The translations under genes were made by a program, and so were the position numbers. From Allosaccharopolyspora coralli (GTDB lineage Bacteria > Actinomycetota > Actinomycetes > Mycobacteriales > Pseudonocardiaceae), in assembly GCF_009664835.1 (NCBI RefSeq), contig NZ_CP045929.1, positions 1-64,000 of the forward strand: a stretch of DNA of 64,000 bases, in the 5' to 3' direction. The notes below the pieces were generated by a model. It did not search any database and was not told the DNA's origin. It saw only the letters and a program-made list of their open reading frames with translations. How positions within the stretch are numbered: the stretch's first letter is position 1; each line of letters opens with the position of its first letter. This document shows positions 50,543 through 58,793 of the stretch, in pieces.

Positions 50543-51880
50543 TCAGTGTTCTTCCGGGAGCCCGAGGACGCGGTCGAGGTAGCGGTTGCGGAGGAGTCCG
50601 TCGGGGTCCACTTCGGCGCGGACGCGGCGGAAGTCGTCGAAGCGCGGGTAGCGCTCGCGGAGCGTCTCGGCGTCGAGGTGGTGCATCTTTCCCCAATGTG
50701 GGCGACCGCCCACGGCGCCCGCGAGGGACTGCAGGACGTCGAACCATTCCTTGAACGGCATCCCCCGGTACTGGTGCACCGCGACGTAGGCGGTCTGCCT
50801 GCGGTGCGCGGTGGACAGCCACATGTCGTCCGGCGCGGCGACCCGGACCTCGACGGGGAACATCACCGGGTTCTCCAGCCGCCGCGCCGCCTGCCGCAGT
50901 TCCGTGATCAGGTCGACGAGCGTCTCGCGGGGCACGGCGTACTCGGTCTCGACGAACCGGACGCTGCGGCGCGTGACGAACACCTTGTGCGAGGTGTCGC
51001 TGTAGGACCGGGCGGACCATGTCGCGCCGCCGACCCGGTTCAGTCCACGCACGAGGGATGGTGCCGCTCGCCCGAGACGGCACGCGGCGCCGAAGGCGGA
51101 GTTCTCCAGGAGCCGGTACTCGACGAAGCTGCGCACCGGGTGCAGCGGCTGCGGTGCCGTCTCGGCGGGCAGCCGGTTGTTGCGCTTGACGAGCGTGTGG
51201 TCCCCGTGCGGAAACCAGTAGAACTCGAAGTGGTCGTTGTCCTCGGCGAGTTCGTCGAACCGGTCGAGCACGTCGTGCAGCGGTTCCGGGTGTTCGTCGG
51301 CCGCGAGCGAGAACGCCGGGACGCAGCGCAGGGTGACGGTGGTGACGATGCCCAGCGCACCGAGCCCGACGCGTGCGGCGGCGAACAGCTCGGACGATTC
51401 TGTTGCCGAACAGGTGCGCAGGGTGCCGTCCGGCAGCAGCAGTTCGAGCGCCGCGACCTGGGTGGCGAGTCCGCCGAGGCGCGCTCCGGTGCCGTGGGTG
51501 CCGGTGGCGAGGGCACCGGCGAGGGTCTGCTGGTCGATGTCGCCGAGGTTGGCCATGGCGAGGCCGAGCTGGTCGAGCTCGGCGTTGAGCCGGTGCAGCG
51601 GGGTGCCCGCACGCACAGTGACGAGGCCGGTGGTCCGGTCGGCGTGCACGATGCCGCTCCAGCGTGCGAGGTCGAGTGCGACGCCGCCGTTAGGCGCGGC
51701 GACGCCGGTGAACGAGTGGCCGCTGCCCAGTGGTCGGACAGTCCGACCGTCGCGGGCGGCGGCACGCAGTGTCGCCGAGGCTTCCTCGACGTCGCGAGGC
51801 CGTACGACGGCGGCGGCATCGGTGGTCACGCTGCCCGCCCAGTTGGTCCAACGGCGCTGTGTTCTCGGAATTCCCGTCAT
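50543..51880 (-). CDS. FAD-linked lactone oxidase (D-arabinono-1,4-lactone/gulonolactone oxidase type)
   Basis: 445 residues: N-terminal FAD_binding_4 domain with PLGSGHSFTGVA and LATGTHGTGARLGG, and the ALO C-terminal domain with GRPHWGKMHHL. Members oxidise aldonolactones or sugar alcohols, making H2O2 or reducing an acceptor. The FAD-attachment His is uncertain. Divergent from the PLP protein, an arrangement seen in related actinobacteria. ATG at 51880 is the start. Confidence 0.9.
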   Translation of the reverse strand: MTGIPRTQRRWTNWAGSVTTDAAAVVRPRDVEEASATLRAAARDGRTVRPLGSGHSFTGVAAPNGGVALDLARWSGIVHADRTTGLVTVRAGTPLHRLNAELDQLGLAMANLGDIDQQTLAGALATGTHGTGARLGGLATQVAALELLLPDGTLRTCSATESSELFAAARVGLGALGIVTTVTLRCVPAFSLAADEHPEPLHDVLDRFDELAEDNDHFEFYWFPHGDHTLVKRNNRLPAETAPQPLHPVRSFVEYRLLENSAFGAACRLGRAAPSLVRGLNRVGGATWSARSYSDTSHKVFVTRRSVRFVETEYAVPRETLVDLITELRQAARRLENPVMFPVEVRVAAPDDMWLSTAHRRQTAYVAVHQYRGMPFKEWFDVLQSLAGAVGGRPHWGKMHHLDAETLRERYPRFDDFRRVRAEVDPDGLLRNRYLDRVLGLPEEH

Positions 51881-52019
51881 CGGCCTTCCCTGGTGGCGGT
51901 GGGCGGACTCGTGCCCGGCGGTTGAGGTGCTCGTAGCCGGTCGATCCGGTGTCGACCGCAGCGTCGATCCTTCGCCCGGAACAGACGACGCCCGGTCAGG
52001 TGAGTTCTCGAAAAAGTAA

Positions 52020-52065
52020 GTGAATTGGATTCACATAACAAGGCTCGTGGTCCTACCGTGGGTAC
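52020..52065 (+). promoter_or_regulatory. Leaderless promoter with palindrome
   Basis: GTGAAT-TGG-ATTCAC (52020-52034) overlaps the -35 TTCACA (52030-52035); after an 18-base spacer TACCGT (52054-52059) is the -10, 6 bases before the GTG at 52066. Confidence 0.6.
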
Positions 52066-53331
52066 GTGGCTCCCAACCCGCACGGTGGCGTCGCGGGCGC
52101 TGCTGCCCCAGCGCCCCGCGTGTCCGAGCAGCCCCGACGATCACCCGACGCCGGCCTCGACACGGCGACCCGGCACCTCGACGCGCCGTTCGCCGCGGTG
52201 GACCTCGCCGCCTACCGCGCCAACACCGCCGACCTCGCCCGGCGCGCCCGAGGCACCCCGATCCGGCTGGTCACGAAGTCCGTCCGGTGCCGATCCCTGA
52301 TCACCAAGGCGCTCGAATCGCCGGGCTACTCCGGGCTGCTGTGTTACAGCCTCGAAGAGGCGCTCTGGCTCTACCGGGTAGGCGTGAGCGACGACCTCGT
52401 CGTCGCGTATCCGAGCGTCGACCGCGTAGCCCTCCGCGACCTCGCCACCGACCGCGGAGCCGCCGCGGCCATCACCGTCATGGTCGACTCGACCGAACAC
52501 CTCGACGTCATCGACGCCGCGGCCGGGCCCGAGCGTGCCGAAGTGCGTGTCTGCCTGGAGGTCGACGCGTCGTGGCGGCCGCTGCGCGGACGCGACGTCC
52601 TGCACGTCGGCACCCGCCGATCGCCGGTACACACCGTCGCGCAGGCGCGCGACACGGCCACCCGCATCGTCGCCCGGCGCGGATTCCGGCTCGTCGGTGT
52701 CATGGCCTACGAAGGCCAGATCGCCGGACTCGCCGACGCCCCGGCCAAACAGCCGCTGAAAGCCGCCGCGTTGCGCTGGGTGCAGAGCCGCTCCCGCACC
52801 GAGATCGCCGAACGCCGCGCGGCCATCGTCCGCGCGGTCCGGGAGATCACCACGGTGGAGTTCGTCAACGGCGGCGGCACCGGCAGTATCGAGAGCACGG
52901 TCGCTGAACAGGCCGTCACCGAGGTTGCCGCCGGGTCGGGACTCGTCGGGCCGACCCTGTTCGACGACTACAGCAGGTTCGACCCGCGACCGGCCGTGCA
53001 GTTCGCCCTGCCCGTCGTGCACCGCCCGAGGCCGGGAACCGCCACGCTCTACGGGGGCGGCTACATCGCCTCCGGCGCCATCGGTGCCGACCGGCAACCC
53101 CGCCCCGTCGACCCGGGCCTGCGGCTCACCAGGATCGAGGGTGCCGGGGAAGTGCAGACGCCGGTCGTCGGCCCGGGCGCCGACGAGCTCCGGCTCGGGG
53201 ACCGCGTCTGGTTCCGGCACGCCAAGGGCGGCGAGCTCGCCGAGCGCTTCCTCGACTACCACCTCGTCGACGACGGCAGACTCCTCGACTCGGTGCCGAC
53301 TTATCGGGGCGAGGGCAGGTCGTTCGGCTGA
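52066..53331 (+). CDS. PLP-dependent amino-acid deaminase/aldolase (alanine-racemase N-terminal fold)
   Basis: 421 residues. An alanine-racemase-like barrel with the PLP lysine in LVTKSVRC (K71), followed by a C-terminal beta domain with TLYGGGYIASGAIG and DRVWFRHAKGGELAERF, like D-threonine aldolase/D-serine dehydratase relatives. Reaction and substrate not fixed. Residues 1-35 look disordered. Leaderless GTG start as argued for the promoter. The last 31 bases overlap the convergent TetR gene. Confidence 0.85.
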   Translation: MAPNPHGGVAGAAAPAPRVSEQPRRSPDAGLDTATRHLDAPFAAVDLAAYRANTADLARRARGTPIRLVTKSVRCRSLITKALESPGYSGLLCYSLEEALWLYRVGVSDDLVVAYPSVDRVALRDLATDRGAAAAITVMVDSTEHLDVIDAAAGPERAEVRVCLEVDASWRPLRGRDVLHVGTRRSPVHTVAQARDTATRIVARRGFRLVGVMAYEGQIAGLADAPAKQPLKAAALRWVQSRSRTEIAERRAAIVRAVREITTVEFVNGGGTGSIESTVAEQAVTEVAAGSGLVGPTLFDDYSRFDPRPAVQFALPVVHRPRPGTATLYGGGYIASGAIGADRQPRPVDPGLRLTRIEGAGEVQTPVVGPGADELRLGDRVWFRHAKGGELAERFLDYHLVDDGRLLDSVPTYRGEGRSFG

Positions 53332-53951
53332 GGCTCGTCGCCCAATCTGCTGGACAGGTAGCCGCGCACCAGCTCGCGCGCCTCGGCGACCAGTGCAGGA
53401 TCACCGTTCGAGTCGTTGCGGAACGCCATGTGCAGCACCGCGTCCGCCGCCTCGACCGCCACCGACAGCGGGGTGGCGAGCCGATCGAGGTCCATCCCGA
53501 ACTCGCCGCCGATGAACGTGGTGAGCTTGTCCGCGATCACCGCGTTGTTGTCCTTGGTCTCGTCGAGCAGGCGCAGGTCCACGACGTCGCCGAAGTGCAG
53601 GCGGCTGAACGCGGGCGCCTCCCGGTGCATCGTCATGTACACCTCGAAGACCGTGTCGACGGCGTCCCACCAGTGCGCCCAGTGCGCGCCCTCGAACCGG
53701 TCGGCGAGCATCGACATGAACCGGTCGAGGTTGCGCAGCGTGAGCTCCTGGACGACCGCGCGCTTGTCGGGGAAGAACTGATACAGCGAGCCGACGGCGA
53801 CTCCGGCCCGCTCGGCGATCAGCGTCGTGGTCAGGCCGTCGTAGCCCACTTCGTCGACGAGTTCGGCGCAGGCGGTCAACATCTTCTCCACCCGCTGAGC
53901 GCTGCGCTGCTGGACGGGCTTGCGCCGCAGGGGGGCTACTTCGGTGGGCAC
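53301..53951 (-). CDS. TetR-family regulator
   Basis: 216 residues with HTH (about 20-65) TTTLIAERAGVAVGSLYQFFPDKRA and an all-helical effector domain (TetR_C-type). The GTG at 53951 is preferred over 53993 because AAGGAGG lies just before it. Divergent from the isocyanide-synthase-like gene, its best candidate target; convergent with the PLP gene. Confidence 0.9.
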   Translation of the reverse strand: MPTEVAPLRRKPVQQRSAQRVEKMLTACAELVDEVGYDGLTTTLIAERAGVAVGSLYQFFPDKRAVVQELTLRNLDRFMSMLADRFEGAHWAHWWDAVDTVFEVYMTMHREAPAFSRLHFGDVVDLRLLDETKDNNAVIADKLTTFIGGEFGMDLDRLATPLSVAVEAADAVLHMAFRNDSNGDPALVAEARELVRGYLSSRLGDEPQPNDLPSPR

Positions 53952-54195
53952 GTGGCCTCCTTGATCCTGTCCGCCGTTGCTGGTGCTGACCACGACCGCG
54001 ACTCCCCTCGGGGTGGGCCGGAACGATCAGTCCGTCCAGTTTCGCGTGATCGCGTTTCTTCCGCTGTGCGGACATGCCGATCGCGTGTCAGCCGGACGGT
54101 CAGTGTTCCGACGAGATGACCACGGAGCCTGTCACGGTCGTCGCGAGCAGCGATTTCGGGGTCGCGTTCCCCGGTGCCCACGCTGGTTGGCTCGT

Positions 54196-54260
54196 GTGAC
54201 CGCATCAAACCTATGCGCTCTGTCACGTTGCAGGCGCACAAGGTCACTATCTAGCGTGAC
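54196..54260 (+). promoter_or_regulatory. Candidate promoter and TetR sites before the isocyanide-synthase-like gene
   Basis: TTGCAG (54228-54233), 18-base spacer, TAGCGT (54252-54257). GTGAC/GTCAC pentamers occur at 54196, 54222, 54243 and 54256, the last two as an inverted repeat GTCAC-N8-GTGAC across the -10. The rest of 53952-54488 shows no supported gene. Confidence 0.5.
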
Positions 54261-54488
54261 GTCGGTGTAGTCGGAGCGGGGTCGAGGGATCATGGTGAGT
54301 AACGGACTGAGAGGGCATCTGGGAACTTGGGTGTGTGGTCCAGGACCGTCGCCCCAGTTCGTGCCTCGCGGCGTTGGGGTCCTCACCTCGCCGGGGCTGA
54401 TCACTCGTGACCATGCCGGTTGTCCGGCCGAACCCTGTACCGACTCGGCCCCTCCCGCACGGTCCGTCGGCAGTCGCACCGTGTTCCG

Positions 54489-57400
54489 GTGAAGACGCAT
54501 CCGGGCGCCGCGTTCGCGCGGGAGGTCGCGACCGACTGCAGCCCTCCGCAACCTCGGCTCCCCAGGCTCGTGCTCGACGCCCCGCTGGATCCTCACGACG
54601 CCGAACGGCTGCTGAGCGACGGCGGGTACGGCCTGCGACTGACCCGGACCGCCGCCGGACTCCGCTTGGACGGAGCAGGCCGTGGCGTGCCGCTCGGCGA
54701 GGAACCGACCTGGCTGGACCTGCATCGGGTTCTCGCCCGGCTGCGCCGGCGCCGGGCGCGTCACGATCCACACTGGCTCGCACGGCTCTCGGCGGCCGTG
54801 CGTCTCGGACGAACGCCCCGGTTCGACGCCGTCCGCACCGGCGACCTGCACACCCGGTGGCAGGTACTGCAATCCGCCGTGCACGCCGACCCGGCCCTCC
54901 GGATGCACTGCGCACTGCGCTGGTCCGAGACAGCGCTGGAGCCTGCGCCGGTTCATCCCATGCACCCCGGCGGCACCGTCATCGTCGACCTGGCCGCTCT
55001 CGTCACGGGCGGCCCCGAGCGCGGCAAAGGCCTGCTCGGTGAGGTGGTCGAACACCGCGACGAACACCGCGAGCATCCACTCGGCCACTTCCTGGAGTAC
55101 GTCGTCCGCCCGCTCGTCCGCATCTTCCGGACCGCACTCGACGATCACGGCATCGCGCTCGGCGAGCTCCGCGGCATCGGCTACGAACTCACCACCGAAC
55201 TGCAGAGCACCGGGAGGGTCGTGCTCACTCCGCGCGCGCTCGCCGACGCGAGCCCGGCCGCGGCGGCGACCTCGCTCGCTGCCACCGTGGCGACGCTGAC
55301 GGAGTCGTTCGGGCAGACCTACGGTCAGGACGTGCGCGCCGCCGCCGACGAGGTGTTCGCCCAGGAATTCCGCTACCTGCGGTCGGGCACGGCGAAGCTG
55401 CTCCGAGGGGACCACCCGCTGCGCGAGCACGCGCATTGCGTGACCGATGAGCAGGACGACCTGCTCAAAGCGGTCCTGCGCACCGTGCAGGACCGCACCC
55501 GGGTGCGACGGTGGCATCCAGAGCGGCCCCGGCCGACCGTCGTGGTCGACGTCGACCAGTGCTCGCTCGTGCCGGTGGAGCCGACGCGGGAAGCCACGAC
55601 CGCGATCTCCGGCCCGAGAAGCGGTGCGCCGCGCGGTATCCCCGAACTGGCCGCTCCGGACACGCTGCCGACGTGGCCCACGACCGTCTCGTCCACATGG
55701 GACAGCTTCCTCGACGGCACGGAACTACGAGGTCGGTATCCGGACGTCGACTGGGAAGCGCTCCGGGTCGAGTTCGGCCACGCCTTCGACCGGGCCCGGG
55801 ATCGTCCGGAACCCGAGTCGGTCGTGCCGGGAGTGGCCCGATTCGTCTGGGACGTTCTCGACGCCGGTGGCCGGGTGCTTTTCTGCGCCCCGGAACGACT
55901 CGGCGAGCACGTCGAAACCGTCCTCGCGGAGTCCGGGGTTCCCGACGCGAGCGTGCTGTCCGTGCCCGACGACGACCGGCCCGCCGCGGAACGGAAGGTC
56001 GAACTGCTGCGTGGGCAGGGACCCCTCGACGTCGTGGCGGTCTTCGACGACCTCGCCGCGAACCGCCGTGCGCTCGCCGAGGCGTACCCGGGCGCCCGCT
56101 GCGTCGCCGTCGAGATCGACGGCTTCGCCACGGAACGTCCGCCGGGGGAACCGACCCCGGACGGAGCGGGTGTGATCAGCAGCTTCGAGACCTCACCGCG
56201 CAGGCTCGGGCGTCGCAACACGACCGGTCCCGCGCTCTCGCACGCGCATTCCCTGGAAGAACTCCAGGTCGGGCAGTTACGCACCGGCAAGATCGCGCGA
56301 CGGTTCACCGTGCACCTCGACCACGACGAGTCTCTGTCCTTCGTGGAGCAGATTCTGGCGGACACCGACCGGGCCGCCGAACGCACTGCCGGCAACGCCC
56401 GTCGCCTCCACCAGCCGGACGGACCCGACGGCGACGACACCGACAGCACCCTGCGCGCGGTGCACCACGTGCTCACCCGCAAGCAGTTCCTCAAGGGATC
56501 GCGCTCGCACTACCGGCCGGACGACCTCCGTCGCGACGCCCACGTGCCCGTGCGCGCGGGCGAACCCATCAACGTCGTCGTGCTCGGATTTCCCGTCAAA
56601 CAGTGCCTCAACCGGCTCAAAGCCCTGGGCCCGTTGCCCGATCTCGCCGAGCTCGGCGCGTTCGTCCGGCTCCGCGAACTCGACCGCGCCGTCAGCGCCG
56701 TGCACCCGCCGGGAATCCACCTGCACATCCTCACCGACGGCAGGCACTTCCGGCCCCGGCCCGCCGCACTCACCGACGCCTACACCGACCAGCTCCGCCG
56801 CTACCTGCGACTTGCCGGGATCGACGACCGCACCACCCTCCGTCCGATCGACGACGTCGCGCGCGACTCGCTCGGCGTCGACGCCGTCGCCCGGCGGCCC
56901 GCGCGCATCGCGCACCTCGTGGCGCGCCTGTACGAGACCGTCGACGATCTCGACATCACCGATCGTCCACTGCGGACACTGGAAGCCGTTGTCACCAGAA
57001 CACCGCCGCCCGGCCCCGATTCCGAGGCCCTCGGCCGGTCGCTGGCGATGTTCCGGGACATGCTGATGTCGGTCGTGTACTCCGTACCCGTTCCCCAGCC
57101 GCGGGGGACCGACCCGATCAGCTGGTCCGTGCGCGTGTTCAGCGACCTCTACGACCTCACCAGCGGACGCGTGCCCGCCGAAGTGCGCAGTGCCCGGGCC
57201 GCGGTGTTGCGCCGCGCCTGGCACACCGTCGTCCGCTACCTCGCCACTCTGCGCGTCGACGAGGAACTCGGCTACGAGCAGATGTTCGACCACCGTGTCC
57301 GGCTCACCGTCAGCGCGGCACTTCCCGGCAGGTGCGGGTTCACCTACCTCGGCGGGTCGGGACTTCTGCCGTGGCAAGGCACCGGCGTCGTCGACCCGCG

Positions 57401-57581
57401 CGGGCACGTCGCCGTCGACTTCGCGGTCTCCTTGCTCGACCAGGGATTCGTCCCGGTCTACTCCGACCTGCTCGGTCCGCGGCAACCCTGGGCGATGGTC
57501 CCCGCCGATCACACCCACCCGAAGCCCGGAGGCGGACTCGCCCTCGACTCCGCCGTGGTCCCCCGCCTCCGCCGCAAGTAA
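54489..57581 (+). CDS. Multidomain protein: NIS-synthetase-like + HAD + DIT1/PvcA isocyanide-synthase-like
   Basis: 1030 residues from the GTG at 54489 (a TTG at 54420 would add 23). Region about 150-270 resembles the C-terminal half of IucA/IucC siderophore synthetases (VIVDLAAL, YVVRPLVRIF, DHGIAL) but the usual EAHxQN is GELRGI, so catalysis is doubtful. About 350-530 is a HAD fold: D354-V-D356, FCAPE, K503, FDD 519-521. From about 690 the sequence matches DIT1/PvcA: VLGFPVKQCLNRLKALGPLPDL (as pieces), PPGIHLHILTDGRHF and GLLPWQGTGVV near 955-968. PvcA turns an amino acid plus ribulose 5-phosphate into an isocyanide. No PvcB-type oxygenase is nearby. TetR gene is divergent. Confidence 0.7.
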   Translation: MKTHPGAAFAREVATDCSPPQPRLPRLVLDAPLDPHDAERLLSDGGYGLRLTRTAAGLRLDGAGRGVPLGEEPTWLDLHRVLARLRRRRARHDPHWLARLSAAVRLGRTPRFDAVRTGDLHTRWQVLQSAVHADPALRMHCALRWSETALEPAPVHPMHPGGTVIVDLAALVTGGPERGKGLLGEVVEHRDEHREHPLGHFLEYVVRPLVRIFRTALDDHGIALGELRGIGYELTTELQSTGRVVLTPRALADASPAAAATSLAATVATLTESFGQTYGQDVRAAADEVFAQEFRYLRSGTAKLLRGDHPLREHAHCVTDEQDDLLKAVLRTVQDRTRVRRWHPERPRPTVVVDVDQCSLVPVEPTREATTAISGPRSGAPRGIPELAAPDTLPTWPTTVSSTWDSFLDGTELRGRYPDVDWEALRVEFGHAFDRARDRPEPESVVPGVARFVWDVLDAGGRVLFCAPERLGEHVETVLAESGVPDASVLSVPDDDRPAAERKVELLRGQGPLDVVAVFDDLAANRRALAEAYPGARCVAVEIDGFATERPPGEPTPDGAGVISSFETSPRRLGRRNTTGPALSHAHSLEELQVGQLRTGKIARRFTVHLDHDESLSFVEQILADTDRAAERTAGNARRLHQPDGPDGDDTDSTLRAVHHVLTRKQFLKGSRSHYRPDDLRRDAHVPVRAGEPINVVVLGFPVKQCLNRLKALGPLPDLAELGAFVRLRELDRAVSAVHPPGIHLHILTDGRHFRPRPAALTDAYTDQLRRYLRLAGIDDRTTLRPIDDVARDSLGVDAVARRPARIAHLVARLYETVDDLDITDRPLRTLEAVVTRTPPPGPDSEALGRSLAMFRDMLMSVVYSVPVPQPRGTDPISWSVRVFSDLYDLTSGRVPAEVRSARAAVLRRAWHTVVRYLATLRVDEELGYEQMFDHRVRLTVSAALPGRCGFTYLGGSGLLPWQGTGVVDPRGHVAVDFAVSLLDQGFVPVYSDLLGPRQPWAMVPADHTHPKPGGGLALDSAVVPRLRRK

Positions 57582-57585
57582 CTCG

Positions 57586-57643
57586 GAGACGAGGCGAACG
57601 GCACTTTCGCCTCGTCTCGTGGGGCGAACGTGCCGTTCGCCTC
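57586..57643 (+). terminator. Alternative hairpins after the isocyanide-synthase-like gene
   Basis: Two mutually exclusive stems: 57586-57598 with 57606-57618 (13 bp) and 57591-57604 with 57630-57643 (14 bp). They begin 5 bases after the stop. The remaining bases to 57942 contain no supported gene. Confidence 0.7.
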
Positions 57644-57942
57644 AAGAAACGACCCCGCGCCGTTCGGGGGGACGGGCGGGGTCGTGCCGCGCGACGGACG
57701 CACCGGATGCGCGGAGAGTGGGATCCGCGAACCGACACCGTTCGGGGGAGGGGAGGGCGGTGCCGGCCCGCGGATGTCCAAGGTCCGGCGCGAAGCACCG
57801 GAGGAGACTGTGAAGTTGTGGTGGGGGCCGACGGCCGGGCTCGTCGTGGTCGGGGGATCACACGAGACCGGCCGGCGGCCACCCGAGGCGGTGACTCGGT
57901 CTGGTTCCGGATCGGGGATGTTCCGGGACCGAGACCGCCGGC

Positions 57943-58281
57943 TTACGGCACCGGCGCCGCCGCGCGCACCGGGTGCGCGGGTCGCTGGTGCCGTCCGGGA
58001 CGAGGTGCGAGACCCCCGGCCACCAGGTGCTCGTAAGCCGAGCGCCACACCGAACACGGTGCTTTCTGAGGGCGCCAGCGGGTCGAGCACTCCGGGCAGT
58101 GGTCTCGGCTGTCCGGTTCGTGAGCGGCCAGCAGCGTCCGCCAGCCCTCGGTCAGCCGAGGGATCTCGGAACGCGCTACGGAGAGCAGGGACGGAGCGTC
58201 CGCGCGGTGCGCCAGCTCGCTGAGCAGATCGAGCCGTTCCCACACCGCCTTACGCAGCACCTGTCCCAGTATCTCGTCCAC
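57943..58281 (-). CDS. Small hypothetical protein with CxxC
   Basis: 112 residues, hydrophilic and helical at the start (MDEILGQVLRKAVWERLDLLSEL), with a possible zinc pair CPECSTRW and a Pro/Arg-rich tail. GTG start at 58281 is 13 bases after the stop of the previous gene, so the two are probably one operon divergent from the XRE-TPR gene. No family recognised. Confidence 0.6.
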   Translation of the reverse strand: MDEILGQVLRKAVWERLDLLSELAHRADAPSLLSVARSEIPRLTEGWRTLLAAHEPDSRDHCPECSTRWRPQKAPCSVWRSAYEHLVAGGLAPRPGRHQRPAHPVRAAAPVP

Positions 58282-58294
58282 CGAAACGTCACCG

Positions 58295-58576
58295 TCACTT
58301 TCTCGCCTGCTCTGCGGCGGCGCGGAGTGCCGAACTCAGTCGTCCGACGGCGTCGGACGACAGCACTGCGGCGTCGCCGGGCGGTCCTGCGAGAACCACC
58401 CTGTCCCGGTCGGCCAGTACGGAGAGGTCGCGGCGTGCGTGCGACAGGTCCCGGAATTCCCACGTCCACCGGCGATCGGGCTCCGCGGTGAGTGGGGTTC
58501 GCACGGGGGCCGCCTTCGGGGTGTCGGGCGATTCCTCGTGCGTCCCACCGCGGCCCTGCCGGAGGAAGCGGTGCAT
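58295..58576 (-). CDS. Small hypothetical protein
   Basis: 93 residues. N-terminal third is disordered; RRWTWEFRDLSHARRDLSVL and VVLAGPPGDAAVLSSDAVGRL suggest a small alpha/beta fold ending in a helix. AGAGGAA precedes the ATG at 58576. First gene of a two-gene operon divergent from the regulator. Confidence 0.6.
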   Translation of the reverse strand: MHRFLRQGRGGTHEESPDTPKAAPVRTPLTAEPDRRWTWEFRDLSHARRDLSVLADRDRVVLAGPPGDAAVLSSDAVGRLSSALRAAAEQARK

Positions 58577-58793
58577 CGTCGGGTTCCTCTCCGTACCTGA
58601 TTGCTTACCGATGACTACATTGGAGCCCGGCGGACCGATCTCGGTAGTCGCAACCCGGTGACCGGGCCGACCGCCACGACGAACGGTCGGGGGACTTCAC
58701 CCTCACCGATCACCTCGACAGATGCGCACTTCACCGGCGTGCGGGAGTGCGCTTACTCTTCGACCGACGCCCGTCAGAGCGTGAGGGGGTCCA

